A stretch of DNA of 64,000 nucleotides, from the NCBI GenBank assembly GCA_949752745.1, contig OX457031.1, positions 53,806,803 to 53,870,802 of the forward strand. The letters are read 5' to 3'. The position numbers and the translations under genes are program-made. Positions 53,120 to 64,000 of this stretch are shown in pieces. A model generated the notes under the pieces. That model had not been told where the DNA came from. It worked only from the letters and a program-made list of their open reading frames with translations, and did not search any database. The stretch is from Protula sp. h YS-2021. Its lineage: Eukaryota > Annelida > Polychaeta > Sabellida > Serpulidae. The first letter of the stretch is position 1. Each line of letters opens with the position of its first letter.

Positions 53120-53995
53120 CTCGGAGACCATGGGTGAGGTGGGGGCTCTGTAGGTGGGGTTGTGGTGGGGTAGACCGTGGGTGAGGTGGGGGGGGGGGGG
53201 GGGCTGAAGGTGGGGTTGTGGTGGGGTAGACCGTGGGTGGGTGGGGGGGGCTGAAGGTGGGGTTGTGGTGGGGTAGACCGTGGGTGAGGTGGGGGGACTG
53301 TAGGTGGGGTTGAGGGAGAGACCGTGGGTGGGTGGGGGGGACTGAAGGTGGGGTTGTGGTGTGGTAGACCGTGGGTGAGGTGGGGGGACTGTAGGTGGGG
53401 TTGTGGTGTGGTAGACCGTGGGTGAGGTGGGGGGACTGTAGGTGGGATTGAGGGAGAGATCGTGGGTGGGTCGGGGGGGGGGACTGAAGGTGGGGTTGTG
53501 GTGGGGTAGACCGTGGGTGAGGTGGGGGGACTGTAAGTGGGGTTGAGGGAGAGACCGTGGGTGGGTGGGGGGACTGAAGGTGGGGTTGTGGTGGGGTAGA
53601 CCGTGGGTGAGGTGGGGGGACTGTAGGTGGGGTTGAGGGAGAGACCGTGGTTGAGGTGGAGGGACTGTAGGTGGGGTTGTCGTGGGGTAGATCGTGGGTG
53701 AGGTGGGGGGACTGAAGGTGGGGTTGTGGTGGGCTAGACCGTGGGTGGGTGGGGGGACTGAAGGTGGGGTTGTGATGGGATAGACCGTGGGTGGTTTGGG
53801 GGACTGAAGGTGGGGTTGAGGGAGAGACCGTGGGTGGGTGGGGGACTGTAGGTGGGGTTGCGCGAGAGATCGTGGGTGAGGTGGGGGGACTGTAGGTGGG
53901 GTTGAGGGAGAGACCGTGGGTGAGGTGGGGGGACTGAAGGTGGGGTTGTGGTGGGGTAGACAGTGGGTGAGGTGGGGGGACTGTAGGTAGGGTTG
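53120..53995. repeat. G-rich ~50-60-bp minisatellite (GRB intron)
   Basis: About 16 units of 'gaccgtgggtgaggtggggg' plus 'gactgtaggtggggttg' plus either 'tggtggggta' or 'agggagag'. Two spacer types alternate, suggesting higher-order duplication. Several GGGG tracts per unit can form G-quadruplexes. The long minus-strand Pro/Thr/His-rich frame is a by-product. Confidence 0.85.
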
Positions 53996-54666
53996 GGGAG
54001 ATCTGCCAGAAACTGCACAACATGTATTTTTATATTGTTTTCAAGGCTTAGTCGTTTAGTTGAAACAGGAAGCAACTAAATGAGAAACACTGGAAGTGAA
54101 AAAGCTACGAGAAATAACATTCAATACAAAAAAGATGAGGAAGTTTAATTTAGCACAAGAACATTCCACAATGGTTGGAAACGGCGTGCTCAAGCCAAGA
54201 CCGGTGCCGTCCTTCTGAAGTGACGTTAATTTCAAAATGATACACATTCGCCAGCCAATACCTTCAAAATATTGCCCTGAAATGACTTGTTTCTGTATTA
54301 AACTATGTGATCCATTGGAATACTGCATATCAATCGTCAGCAGTATTCAAGAAAAAGCACACCATTAAGCGAATACTGGCCAAACTGTTTTTGTGCGCGA
54401 AAAAAAAAATCAATTCATGTCACCTGCCGTCTTCAGAAATTGTCATACATTTTATTGATTTTTTAAAAATTATTTAAAAAAATAATTGACATTTTGAAAC
54501 ATTGATTGTTGATTTACTGTTCCCGCCCCCAGATCGACTCGACTCCCCCCCTCCCCCCCCCCCCCCTGCAAGATCGACCACTCATCACGTGGAACCCTCA
54601 TGCCCCTATTCGAGCTGACCTTATTTCCAGACACAAGGCATACAAAGCTAAGAAGAGAATACTTAC

Positions 54667-54747
54667 TTTCAGGCAAAAGCAGTAATTGTTCGGCGCTCCC
54701 AGCTTCTTTTTTGCATTATTTGCTGTGTAAATATTGACATCGTTGAG
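54667..54747 (-). CDS. GRB7/10/14: GRB-family exon (PH domain, middle)
   Basis: 81 bp, acceptor 'atttcacag' and donor GTAAGT. Encodes 'LNDVNIYTANNAKKKLGAPN' and 'NYCFCLK', matching the GRB PH segment (DL.D.NI......+K...AP....C.K). This is the most 5' exon I can find. Confidence 0.88.
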
Positions 54748-57700
54748 CTGTGAAATCAAAATCAAATGACGTGGATCCTAAAACAAACAAAAACACATTT
54801 TGATTCATACATTCGTCAATCGTCCAACAATCATAACACACACATAAACACACAAACAGCTTTCGCATCTCTATTTATTTTGTTTACTTTTTTTTTTAAA
54901 ACGCATAGACAAAGTAATTATATACATCTCATCAACCCAAAGCCCATCACACAAACACAACATTTATGGGTTCAATTTTCATTTAATAACTGCTCTTTAA
55001 GTTTTCTATTTTTAAATCTATTTTCAATGAAAGCACTTCAAGTTTAATTTTTTCTCACGGTGGGTGCCTACAGGTGTTCGGGGAAGGCGGGACGGGGATG
55101 TGGGGGGGGGGGGGGGGGGTGGGGGGGGGGTGGGGTGGGTTGGGGGTGGGGGGGAGACGTCGGGTTAAGTCGGAACGTAACGGCAATTTATCCATAAATC
55201 AACAAAAACATACAGCAAAGACAAAGACGCATAAAAACATAACGGATCGAACTGCGTCACTGGAGAAACGGGTTTCCGAAAAAGAAATACTCAGCTGATA
55301 TTACGCCCATGAAAAACAAATTACGGCATTTTCCTGGAAACTGATTTGCTCAGAATGGCTACCCTGGCAATTACCAGTGATTATTATAAGCAGACTGGAG
55401 AAACAACCCTATGATTTACAGTGAACCATCGTTATAATAATGGGTATTCAGGCTGGTGCAAAATAACTGGCGCATCAAGCTGCTTCGAGTCACTTCCTTG
55501 TTCAATTGTTATCGAAAACGAAACGACGGTCTATACGTTTATATCTTCATATAAATTTCTGTTTACATATTTTTGGTGTAGTTATGTTGACTACGCGTGA
55601 GCGTTCCCCGTGACTTTGTTCAGTCTTAAGCGACCATTGCCCGCTCCTGTAAATATCATAGACAGTGCTCTACACACAAACAGAACTTTTCTAAAGGGCT
55701 TCGAGAAGATGTACCTTCGCAATTCTTTCGGCACATGGCAAATAACCCGATAGCAAAATTTCAATCCCTATTTCATCCCTATTCAAAAGCAAATTAGAAA
55801 TGAAATGAAATTTTTTTTAAAAATCTTGTAAGAAGGCAGAGAGATTTCCCTGCAATGCACTACCTGACTTCGATATCATTGAACAACAATCATCCATTTA
55901 TTATCCCCACCAGAACCCAGTTTTCACAGACAGCACACCTTGTTTTGACGCCATCGCACTCGTCAGTAAGGGTACGGGCCTTATTACACAAGTGCACTTT
56001 TTTCTGTTAAGTATTTTTCACGCTGACATGGATGCTTTTCCAGGGCATGGTTTTCATCGAGGAACTTGGCTGGAACGTCAAAATTCTGCTGGTACCAGCC
56101 CTGGCGGTATAACTGATGAAGTCATAACGATTTTCTAATAAATACAGGTTCTCTTGAAACCCGGTCGGAATCTCCCTCCCTCCCCCCCCCCCCCTCCTCC
56201 GAAGAAATCATGGTCATTTGATATTTCTGCTGACGAGCTTAACTATCAATATTTTTCTCATAAATTGCGGATAATGTGCATAACAATATTTGAATATGTA
56301 TCCCATTATGTTTACAAAAACAAGAGCAGCTAGAGTTTTACTTCTGTAACAAAAATAATTTGTTTCATAACTTCGCTTTATTTTTCTCTTCCAATAAAAA
56401 AATACGAATAAAAAAATATAGACCAATTGTCGTCCCTGTAGATTTAGATCAAATGTCGCCAGATCAAATGTCATGACCCATTTTCACACCTCTTACACCA
56501 CATTCTGGCCTAGGAATACGGAATTTGTTCAACCGCTGACCGTGGTTTAACGAGAAGCTATTTCTTGAAGGCCAAATATTACACACCTGGCCAAAAACTA
56601 ATATTTTTAAAATTACTTTCTAATGTCACGTAGAATTAAAAATACTTTCCAGGCTGATTTTGGTTTGCCCTTCATTTTCAGACAAAATAATGTTTTTGTT
56701 TCAGATTCCGAAACCTTTCTAAGAAACTTTTTGGCCAGTTTTTATCATGTTTTGATCATGAAAATGAAAACAAAGAGCGAGGTGCACAATTTCAGATCAA
56801 GTACTACATATGTGCCAAATTTAGGAGTCCTAGGACCAGTATGGTCAGAGGAGTAGTGAAGACAAAATGACGGACCAGTAAAGAGTTAAAAAACGTCTGA
56901 AACATTGGACCCATACAACTTCAATATACTCTTTGCAAGTCTTCGACTTCCCAAGTGTTAATCAGCATGACCTACAAAAGGGTGGCAGTATGAGATATAT
57001 TCCAATGAGAATTGAATGAGAGAGCGTCGTACAATAAAAATGTTGTTTGTGTGTGTGTGTTATTGAATCGTCCTTCACTCTCTATTAAACTTCAGGGACT
57101 ACACCCCTCCCCCTCCCCCTCCCGTTCCCCAGCCGAAAGGGTAACGTTATTAACCATTCTCCAGAATGCCCTCCTGCGCAACACAACTTTGGCGACCCTA
57201 TCCCCCTCCCCCACCAACCCCCCCCCCCCCCTCCCGTCGGGCAAGACACCCTCATCACCCTCCCCCAAGTCGGATCATTCGTCACTGAGTTCAAGTGATT
57301 TAATGGTTTATGCTTTGCAAAACAGCGAAAGTTCCTGACGTAAAAACACACACCACACACGCCCATATTAAGTGCTTCTTGGTTCAAAAACATCGCCTCC
57401 ACCCCTCCTCCCCCCCCCTCCCCACCTCCCCCTCCCCTCACAAAACAGTGCATTAATAAGCTCACAACTTGTTGCTACATTATGTATGATGTTTAGCACA
57501 AAGCTGTGCCCAGTTCAGTATGCGCTGCATCTTTGATTACAGCAGTTCTATCTTAGTTCAAAGAGGGCAAGCATCCCCATGTTTGTGTCGCTGTTTTTTT
57601 TTTTCGAGGTAAATGTAGTACAAAATATTTACGTATTTTTAACAGACGACAGTAATTAACTTCCACAAACAGTATTTAGTGCAAGAAATGATGACGGTTT

Positions 57701-57889
57701 ATCACCGTTTTTCGGCTAATCGCAGTGAGCGCACCTACAATACGGAGTGGCAGTACTTGTTTAGGATTCGCTGACTTCTAATTTCAAGTAAACATGCACC
57801 TGGTGTGAGCCTTTAGAAAGCGTTGCCCCGTAAAAATTTTGTGCACCTTTATAACCAGAAGCTGTTATTTGTGTACGTATATAAGGGTG
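54748..57889. other. GRB intron or 5' region; no exon recognised
   Basis: AT-rich with G runs at 55095-55155 and C-rich tracts at 56175-56200 and 57100-57430. I looked on the minus strand for the first half of the PH domain (pattern W..Y..L..SGLY) and did not find it. A pair of 'agatcaaatgtc' repeats lies at 56445-56475. Confidence 0.4.
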
Positions 57890-58505
57890 ATCATCTGTGT
57901 ACATTTTTAACTACAATAATTTGTGCATGTGCATAACCATGAGTGATTATTTGTGCATGTGCATAACCATGAGTGATTATTTTTGCACGTGTATAAAGAT
58001 GAGTGATTATTTGTGCATGTGTATAATCATGAATGATTTTCTGTGTACATTTATAACTGCAAGCGATAGTTTGTGCACGTGTATAACCATGAGTGATTAT
58101 TTGTGCACGAGTATAATCATGAGTGATTTTCTGTGTACATTTATAACTACAAGCGATAGTTTGTGCACGTGTATAACCATGAGTGATTATTTGTGCACGA
58201 TGACAACCATGAGTGATTATTTGTGTACGTGTATAACCATGAGTGATTATTTGTGTACGTGTATAACCATGAGTGATTATTTGTGCACGTGTATAACCAT
58301 GAGTGATTATTTGTGCATGTGTATAATCATGAATGATTTTCTGTGTACATTTATAACTGCAAGCGATAGTTTGTGCACGTGTATAACCATGAGTGATTAT
58401 TTGTGCACGATGATAACCATGAGTGATTATTTGTGTACGTGTATAACCATGAGTGATTATTTGTGTACGTGTATAACCATGAACGATTATTATAACTACA
58501 AGTGA
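57890..58505. repeat. 30-bp minisatellite, about 20 units
   Basis: Unit 'gtgtataaccatgagtgatt' plus 'atttgtgcac', with a variant unit ('acatttataactgcaagcga') at regular intervals. The period is a multiple of 3, so long frames stay open on both strands; they are not genes. Confidence 0.9.
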
Positions 58506-59877
58506 ATATTTGTGCATTATCTGTCCATAAGCGATTAAATGCAAATTCGAACAAATAAATACTAATAAACAGACTAACCGACACAGCAGTTCATTGTCTG
58601 CGAAGAGTGACAACACGGGCCGAGTTGACAAGGTGCGCGAATTGTAGACAACGAGTGCTGGGCATTGATCAGAACCCTAACCCGTCCCCACTGGTACCAA
58701 CCACAACACATCAGAGGCCTTATTAGTGCAAAACCAGTCAAAACATCCAACTACAAAGCGCACACTAATAGCTCTGCACTACAGATACTCTTATGAGTTA
58801 AAGGCTTAAACTGCCACCTTGAGTATTTATTTTTAGACAAGCTGTTCCCTCCAACCACCAGAGTGCACATGAAAGGGCCAGTCACAATGCAATCAAAACA
58901 ACGAAATCAACCCAGATAATCAATGCACAAAACATAACATTGAAAACAATGTCATGTACAGCCATCCCTTTCCCTGCATACACGGCACGGGATACGTCAC
59001 ATGTGTGTCATCAGGCGCCTGACGCGACAACATGGCAACGTCACGACGTCACGAGGCGTCGACTACCGTGTCCCAGTTAAAATATACGCGACGGTGACCA
59101 GTCACAGTGACCTCTGCGGGAGCATTACATTCCCTTTATAATAACTAACATTTCAGGATCAGAGGCTATAAATAAAACACTCTCTGCGTGAGTAACCACT
59201 TCTCTAAAGCGCCCTCGGGTGAACCTCTCACGTACCCTCCACAAGAACCAAATCTCTTCTTGTGAGCTGGTATTCAACTCTATTCACATGAAGTCACCAC
59301 AGTTATGTGTTCACATTCCTACTTTTCTCTATGCGTGGGTTTTCAAGTATGAATGGATTGAGAGTTAACACGTGTACACAACTTAATGAAAGAAGCCCTT
59401 ACTTTTAGCCTGCATCTTCCACTGCTAGGAACGGAAAAGACCGAACTGAAGCATCTCTGACTCGTTATTTTCCGCACTGGTCACGGGAAGGAAAACCGGA
59501 AGGTACGGAGCCATAATTAGCCTCTTTGTGCATACTGCTTTCATTATTAACACCAAACATCAACAAAGAATATGATATTTACATTATCTAAAATGAGAGC
59601 AAGTCAGGCAAAAGAAATCGGCGTTGGTTGTTGGAATTATCGGTAATCAATAATAACAACTGATTGGCAAAACAACGTTTAACATGTAAAATGTGTGTTG
59701 TAATCTGAAAAGAAACACACCGCCCTTTTTTCTCCTGAAAATTAACAACGCATATACGTGTCTTCGCCCGTTTGTGAATGTAGCCGGAAAAAATAGAAAG
59801 ACCATCAGATGGTATTTGGAGCAGCTACTTAAAAACACGTCGTTCTGTAAATTAGACAGAGACACGGGGTGTAGGAT
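58506..59877. other. No gene supported; possible CpG/ETS-rich promoter area near 59.0-59.5 kb
   Basis: 59.0-59.1 kb is richer in CG dinucleotides, with 'cacgacgtcacgaggcgtcg'. Near 59495 'accggaagg' is an ETS-type site. On the minus strand, an ATG about 80 bp downstream of it is followed after 13 bases by GTAAGG. This could be a first exon, but nothing confirms it. Confidence 0.25.
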
Positions 59878-60030
59878 ATTTGACCAACCGAAATTTGACC
59901 AACTGAAATTTGAAAGTTGGTCAAATGTCAGTTTTTCTTTTAAGCGGTTGGTTAAATTGCAGTTGGTCAAATTGCAGTTGGTCAAATTTCTGTTGGTCAA
60001 ATTGCGGTTGGTCAAATTGTGTGTACCCCA
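59878..60030. repeat. Tip-like array of 17-bp units in both orientations
   Basis: Two copies of 'tttgaccaac(c/t)gaaa' on the left face four to five copies of '(c/g)agttggtcaaattg' on the right, around a T-rich spacer at 59928-59945. It can fold into a hairpin. The structure resembles the tips of the small elements on the left side of the window. Confidence 0.7.
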
Positions 60031-60239
60031 GAGACACGACATCCCCGTGTAACGATGCTGAAGTCGGTTGCAAAGTGCCAGACTGTCGTCACGTTTTTCA
60101 CAGTTCTGAAGTTTTATTTTTGAAAAAAAAAAGAAGATATATTTGGCAATTTGCTGTGTCCGTTTTATTTGTGGTGAAATTTAAAAATTTTAATTGTAAA
60201 AATTATACCAAAACGCGAAGTCATTTTCAACATTTTCCC

Positions 60240-60850
60240 TGAATCCGAACAAAAATACCGCACATCACACCTGCAATATGCGCTCTATCCCGTGCAATAA
60301 TCGAAAACAAAACATTCATTTTGTCAGTATTTCACGATTTCGACTAAAACGTGACCCTGCAAACATTCCATATGTGGTTTATCCGTGTGTAAAATTTCAA
60401 AACAATCCTAGCTATAGTCTCAGAGTCTCATCATTATGCCAACAAAATTACACAAACGCTCAGTTTTACCGAATTTCAAAATATTGTAATTTTCCGAATT
60501 TTTCATCATACCGAACGAAAATATGACGCTGCACACTTTCAATGCGCGCTCTGTCCGTAGGTGAAACTTCACAACAATTCGACGCATACGTTAGGAGATA
60601 TAGCCCGGAAACGACGTTCCATTACGCGGACTGAAATTGCACGAAATATCAGAACAATCCAAAGAATACGCTAAGTTCCAATAATCGACAAAATACCGAC
60701 CTTTTGACAACTTTCCATGATTCCGAACAAAAACTTTGCACATCTTCCATATGTGTTCTACCCGTGTGTGAAATTTCAAAACAATCCGACCTATAATTTC
60801 GGAGGTACAGCCCACATACATAACCATACCAACGGGGGATTGCAGGAATA
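60240..60850. repeat. ~230-270-bp tandem modules, same style as 1-745 and 6730-7215
   Basis: 'ccgaacaaaaat', 'gcacat', 'gtgaaatttcaaaacaatcc' and 'ggag(a/g)tatagccc' recur at about 60245, 60510 and 60730. No GACGG tail is seen here; the array runs into 'ccaacgggggattg'. Confidence 0.55.
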
Positions 60851-60949
60851 GAGCTCCGGAATCTATTCTCATGTTTCGTTGATTACAGTGACCATTCAAT
60901 TTGTTTACACATGAAAGAACAACAGACACATCAAAACAAACAACGAGGA

Positions 60950-61300
60950 GGTGTTGAGGGTTGTGACAGGAAACTAGGAAAGAAAATCTCGCCGAGGGGG
61001 GACGGGGGAGGGGCGGGGGGGGGGGGGGGGACTCGCACAGGAACAACGAGGTGTTAAGGGTCGTAACAGGAAACTAGGAAAGAAAATGTCGCCGAGGGGG
61101 GGGGGGGGGGGGGGACTCGCACAGGAACAACGAGGTGTGAAGGGTCGTGACAGGAAACTAAGAAGGAAAATGTCGCCGAGGGGGGACGGGGGAGGGGGCG
61201 ACTCGCACAGGAACAACGAGGTGTTAAGGGTCGTGACAGGAAACAAGAAGGATAATGTCGCCGAAGGAGAGGGGGGGCACTCGCACAGTGACGAGAACGC
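60950..61300. repeat. ~85-bp G-rich minisatellite, four units
   Basis: Units of 'gacaggaaactaggaaagaa' plus 'aatgtcgccgagggggg' plus 'actcgcacaggaacaacgag' with G runs of variable length. Confidence 0.8.
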
Positions 61301-62321
61301 ACAATGACCCACAACGCACCCTCTCCCCCCCCCCCCACTACCCCCCCAATCCACACACACACATGTTAAACATTGCCTTCTGATTCTTTAAGGCTGTGAT
61401 TTCGTCGGATCCTAAACGACAAACAAACTACAATTTTCCAGTACAAGATTTGCTTCCTATGTGACAATGAAAAAAAAAAAAAGAAAATATTAACTATTGT
61501 TACATTTACTTTTTTTTACTATTATTACTTGTTACAAAAAAAATCCACGTTACTACGAACAATTTTAGGATCGGACAAACGGTTCATACTGAAATATTAA
61601 CTGACAGGTTTTATGGTTTAGAAAAAAATCTAACCAATCCACCCCGGGGTAGGGGTGAGGTTTGGGTTGGGGGAGGAGAGGAAACTTGATTCAAAGCATT
61701 TCAATTTATTGGCGTGACACAGCGCTGTATCTCTAAACCAAAACGACACAACAGAGTGAGATAAGTGATACAGTTGTTTGTAAACGTTTTGAAGGTCACG
61801 TGATGTTTTCAATGATGTAAGGGGCAGTGAAAACAATAAGTGGCCTTGACCTAGTGGAGACTGCGCTGCGAAGTATCTCACAAATGTAAAACGTGAAGAA
61901 AAAAACTGGGGGCAATGACGTAAAGGGCCAGTTGGAAGAAGGGGGGGGGGGGGGGGTTTCTGCCACTTGTCCTGTGAATTTTGTCAAACAGACGATTATT
62001 TGTTTATTTATGTCAGTATATCGTTCACTTTTAACAAAAAACAAATGCGGAGGAATGCTAAATGTCGGTGTTATTTTTAGAGTTTCAGCCCCAGGGATGC
62101 AAATATCTGGTATTATTGACTCCCGTCAACCCACATTACTACACAGCAAAAGAGACAAAGGGAAAGTGTTCATACCGCATACAACTGTACGATAATAAAC
62201 AAACACTACGGAAAAAATATCACAGAACTCCAATGGCATGTGCACACCGTGAAGAAGCTTGACAAAGCCTATGTTATCATTTAGTGTGGCAGTAATGACA
62301 ATTTTTAAATAAAATAATCTT

Positions 62322-62323
<2 letters not shown>

Positions 62324-62363
<40 letters not shown>
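62324..62363. repeat. (TA)n microsatellite
   Basis: About 20 TA repeats. Confidence 0.95.
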
Positions 62364-62364
<1 letters not shown>

Positions 62365-63290
62365 TGTACATAAAGTATTAATATCGTTTAATCGTTTTAC
62401 CACTGCAACGATTGTTACAGATAAATAGTGGCAAAGACAGTGGGTCGCTTTCGTACATTTTCACTCCCATCTGTGCTGACCTCAGACAATTTCCTGTCTG
62501 TCTTGGATGAATGGCCAGCCACAATGATTCGTTGTTTATTTGCACTGGCGGTAATATTTTCCCGCCATTTTTCCCTTAGCACGCATTTTTTTATTCTGTA
62601 TGAGCGAAACAAACAAGGTTATAAAATAGACTGAACTACATTTACATCATTCATGTAGAATACAAAAACAGGTTGACGAATAAGGTATTTATTCGCCCTC
62701 CACAAGCAATGTCAGAGTGACTTTATTCACCATCAGGCTTACAATCTGTTTGCTCATGGGACAAAAGTATTTTTTACAAGGCGATCGTTTTTTTTATTGC
62801 TATGGTCGGTCACTAAATATTTTATGTATTCGTTTCAACCAAAACAACAACAACAACAACAAAGAAGAAGAAGAAAAACACTGTTTAAAAATTGTTGTTC
62901 TGAAAACCGATATCCTGGTTAAGCAAGTTTTTCTCATACATAAGTCACATAAAAATGGTTCATCAAATGCCACGCCACAACCCATTAATTATGGCAATGA
63001 AGAACTTTTGTTCATTTGTCAATAGGATCTTAGTCCGCCTTTGGAATTACTAATTTTTCTCAGTTATTTCCATTCCTTGGTCTTGTTGTTTTTGACGTTT
63101 GTTTGATTGACTAATCGCGCCCCAACAACATGTTTTTATGTTGTTGTTTACCAACTCTATGCCGGTGACATTTACTACGCCTCAGTACTGCCATGGATTT
63201 ATTTAGTCAGTACTATTTCTGTAGTCACGGGCCCAGTCAGTGCTACTTCTGTAGTCATGGCTTTAAGTCAGAGATACTCTCACAATTTTC

Positions 63291-63293
<3 letters not shown>

Positions 63294-63371
<78 letters not shown>
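63294..63371. repeat. (TA)n microsatellite
   Basis: About 39 TA repeats; can extrude as a cruciform. The Tyr/Ile-repeat frames across it are not genes. Confidence 0.95.
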
Positions 63372-63373
<2 letters not shown>

Positions 63374-64000
63374 TTCAAGCGTTTTCTTATAGAGTGTATA
63401 AGAATTAAAACAAAATCCAGAAAATTTCAATTGAATAGCACTGTGAAGATATTTCAGACCAGACACTACAGGCAAGGCAAAAATAGAGATAAAGGATTCT
63501 AAATGTCCCTTCACAGCAGATCCTACACGCCACGGCACGGCAAATTGAGATAGAAATTTCTCTATTTTTTTCTGGCCACACTGAGTGTTCGTACCGAAAA
63601 AGATCCGGGTCCACGAGGAAGTAAAAATTGTCCTTTGAACTTTGTCATTCCAAATGCGCTGTCTAGCTTACCATTTCATATGTAAACAATATTGTTGCTG
63701 AACACGCAACTGCTACAAGAATAAAAATGGCGACGAAAACATAATTTTATTGATCGAAAAAAAAAAATCCCCAGGTGTGAGACAAAACCCATAGTCACCA
63801 TAAAGATCTAAATATAAGAAACAGGACTGAGGTGAAGAACTTGGCATTGCAAATTACTTTCTAATAAATGCTAAAAAAAAAAAATGACATGGACATGATG
63901 CCCCGTGATAGATTTATTAGTGCAGTAGCCGTATCTGGCGTGAAAACAACAGGTCGCCTAGGCTCGTGTCGTTCCGTGCCTGACCGTGCCGGATTTGGTG

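Larger units (their letters stand above)
47549..54747 (-). other. GRB7/10/14: GRB7/10/14-family adaptor gene, seven 3' exons
   Basis: Gene-level entry. Minus-strand exons at 54667-54747, 51845-51943, 51387-51482, 50950-51072, 50195-50331, 48653-48746 and 47549-47689 join in frame (checked at every junction) and encode about 257 residues. Domains in order: second half of a PH domain, the BPS region, and an SH2 domain that ends the protein. This order is specific to the GRB7/10/14 adaptors, which bind activated receptor tyrosine kinases such as the insulin receptor and modulate their signalling. The first half of the PH domain and the RA domain were not found up to 64000 and are expected further right. 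Introns are rich in G-rich minisatellites. Confidence 0.9.
61301..64000. other. No gene supported
   Basis: AT-rich DNA with poly-A/T tracts, a G run at 61940-61956 and the two TA microsatellites. No exon with clear similarity was found on either strand. Confidence 0.4.

Noticed and set aside
53070..54023. 317-codon minus-strand Pro/Thr/His-rich frame
   Set aside because: Product of the G-rich minisatellite in a GRB intron; no non-repeat coding part.
56000..56110. 46-codon minus-strand open stretch ('YRQGWYQQNFDVPAKFLDEN') considered as a GRB exon
   Set aside because: Does not match the RA or PH segments expected upstream, and no good splice pair frames it.
57891..58631. 246-codon minus and 202-codon plus frames
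   Set aside because: 30-bp repeat keeps both strands open; nothing else suggests a gene.
63107..63502. 131-codon plus-strand frame
   Set aside because: Half of it is the (TA)n microsatellite read as Tyr-Ile repeats.

Overview
The window is nuclear DNA of an animal, most likely a marine invertebrate and possibly a mollusc (the phylum is an inference). It has spliced genes with GT/AG introns, non-LTR retrotransposon remains, many C/G-rich minisatellites, dispersed tandem modules ending in a GACGGACGGACAG tail, and one complete Polinton/Maverick element (the adintovirus-like class).

Layout. 1-21.6 kb is repeat-rich intergenic DNA: six or so tandem-module arrays with GACGG tails, and several small non-autonomous elements whose inverted ends are short C/G-rich tip repeats (6.0-7.35 kb; a nested set at 7.7-9.3 kb; 19.5-20.2 kb). 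It also holds a two-exon minus-strand gene matching MPLKIP/TTDN1 (12.5-14.05 kb), a decayed endonuclease-RT LINE (16.7-18.9 kb) and a second LINE fragment that starts at 21.0 kb. At 21,666-41,587 a 19.9-kb Polinton has inserted into that second LINE, making a 6-bp target duplication (GTTGGT) on both sides. The LINE resumes in frame at 41,588. From 47.5 to 54.7 kb lie the last seven exons, minus strand, of a GRB7/10/14-family adaptor gene (end of PH domain, BPS, SH2). Its 5' part was not found and probably lies beyond the right edge. 54.8-64 kb is repeat-rich with no recognisable exon.

The Polinton. Left arm (about 2.9 kb) and right arm (about 3.1 kb) are inverted repeats built from about 95-105-bp modules and capped by hairpin-forming tip arrays. 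Each arm ends internally in the same TATA promoter and the same first 11 codons. One copy starts the protein-primed family B DNA polymerase (plus strand). The other starts a PC4-like/zinc-ribbon protein (minus strand). After the polymerase come a clear PC4-domain protein and three short proteins with PC4-like modules. These meet, tail to tail at 29.83-29.96 kb, a minus-strand block of eight closely packed or overlapping genes: integrase, packaging ATPase, two basic proteins, a small Cys-rich protein, minor capsid (penton) protein, a membrane-active/core-like protein, major capsid protein and adenain-type protease (order INT to PRO includes all of these). Between INT and the right arm are four accessory ORFs and two tandem PC4-like/zinc proteins. 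The core replication, integration and virion genes are all open, so the copy looks recent and possibly active.

Most notable: (1) an apparent family of about six PC4-like single-strand-DNA-binding-type proteins in one element; (2) arms that duplicate the promoter and start of two different genes; (3) tips with different palindromic arrays at the two ends; (4) two minisatellites in the GRB gene that grew from exon ends, one repeating the stop-codon region and one a splice donor.
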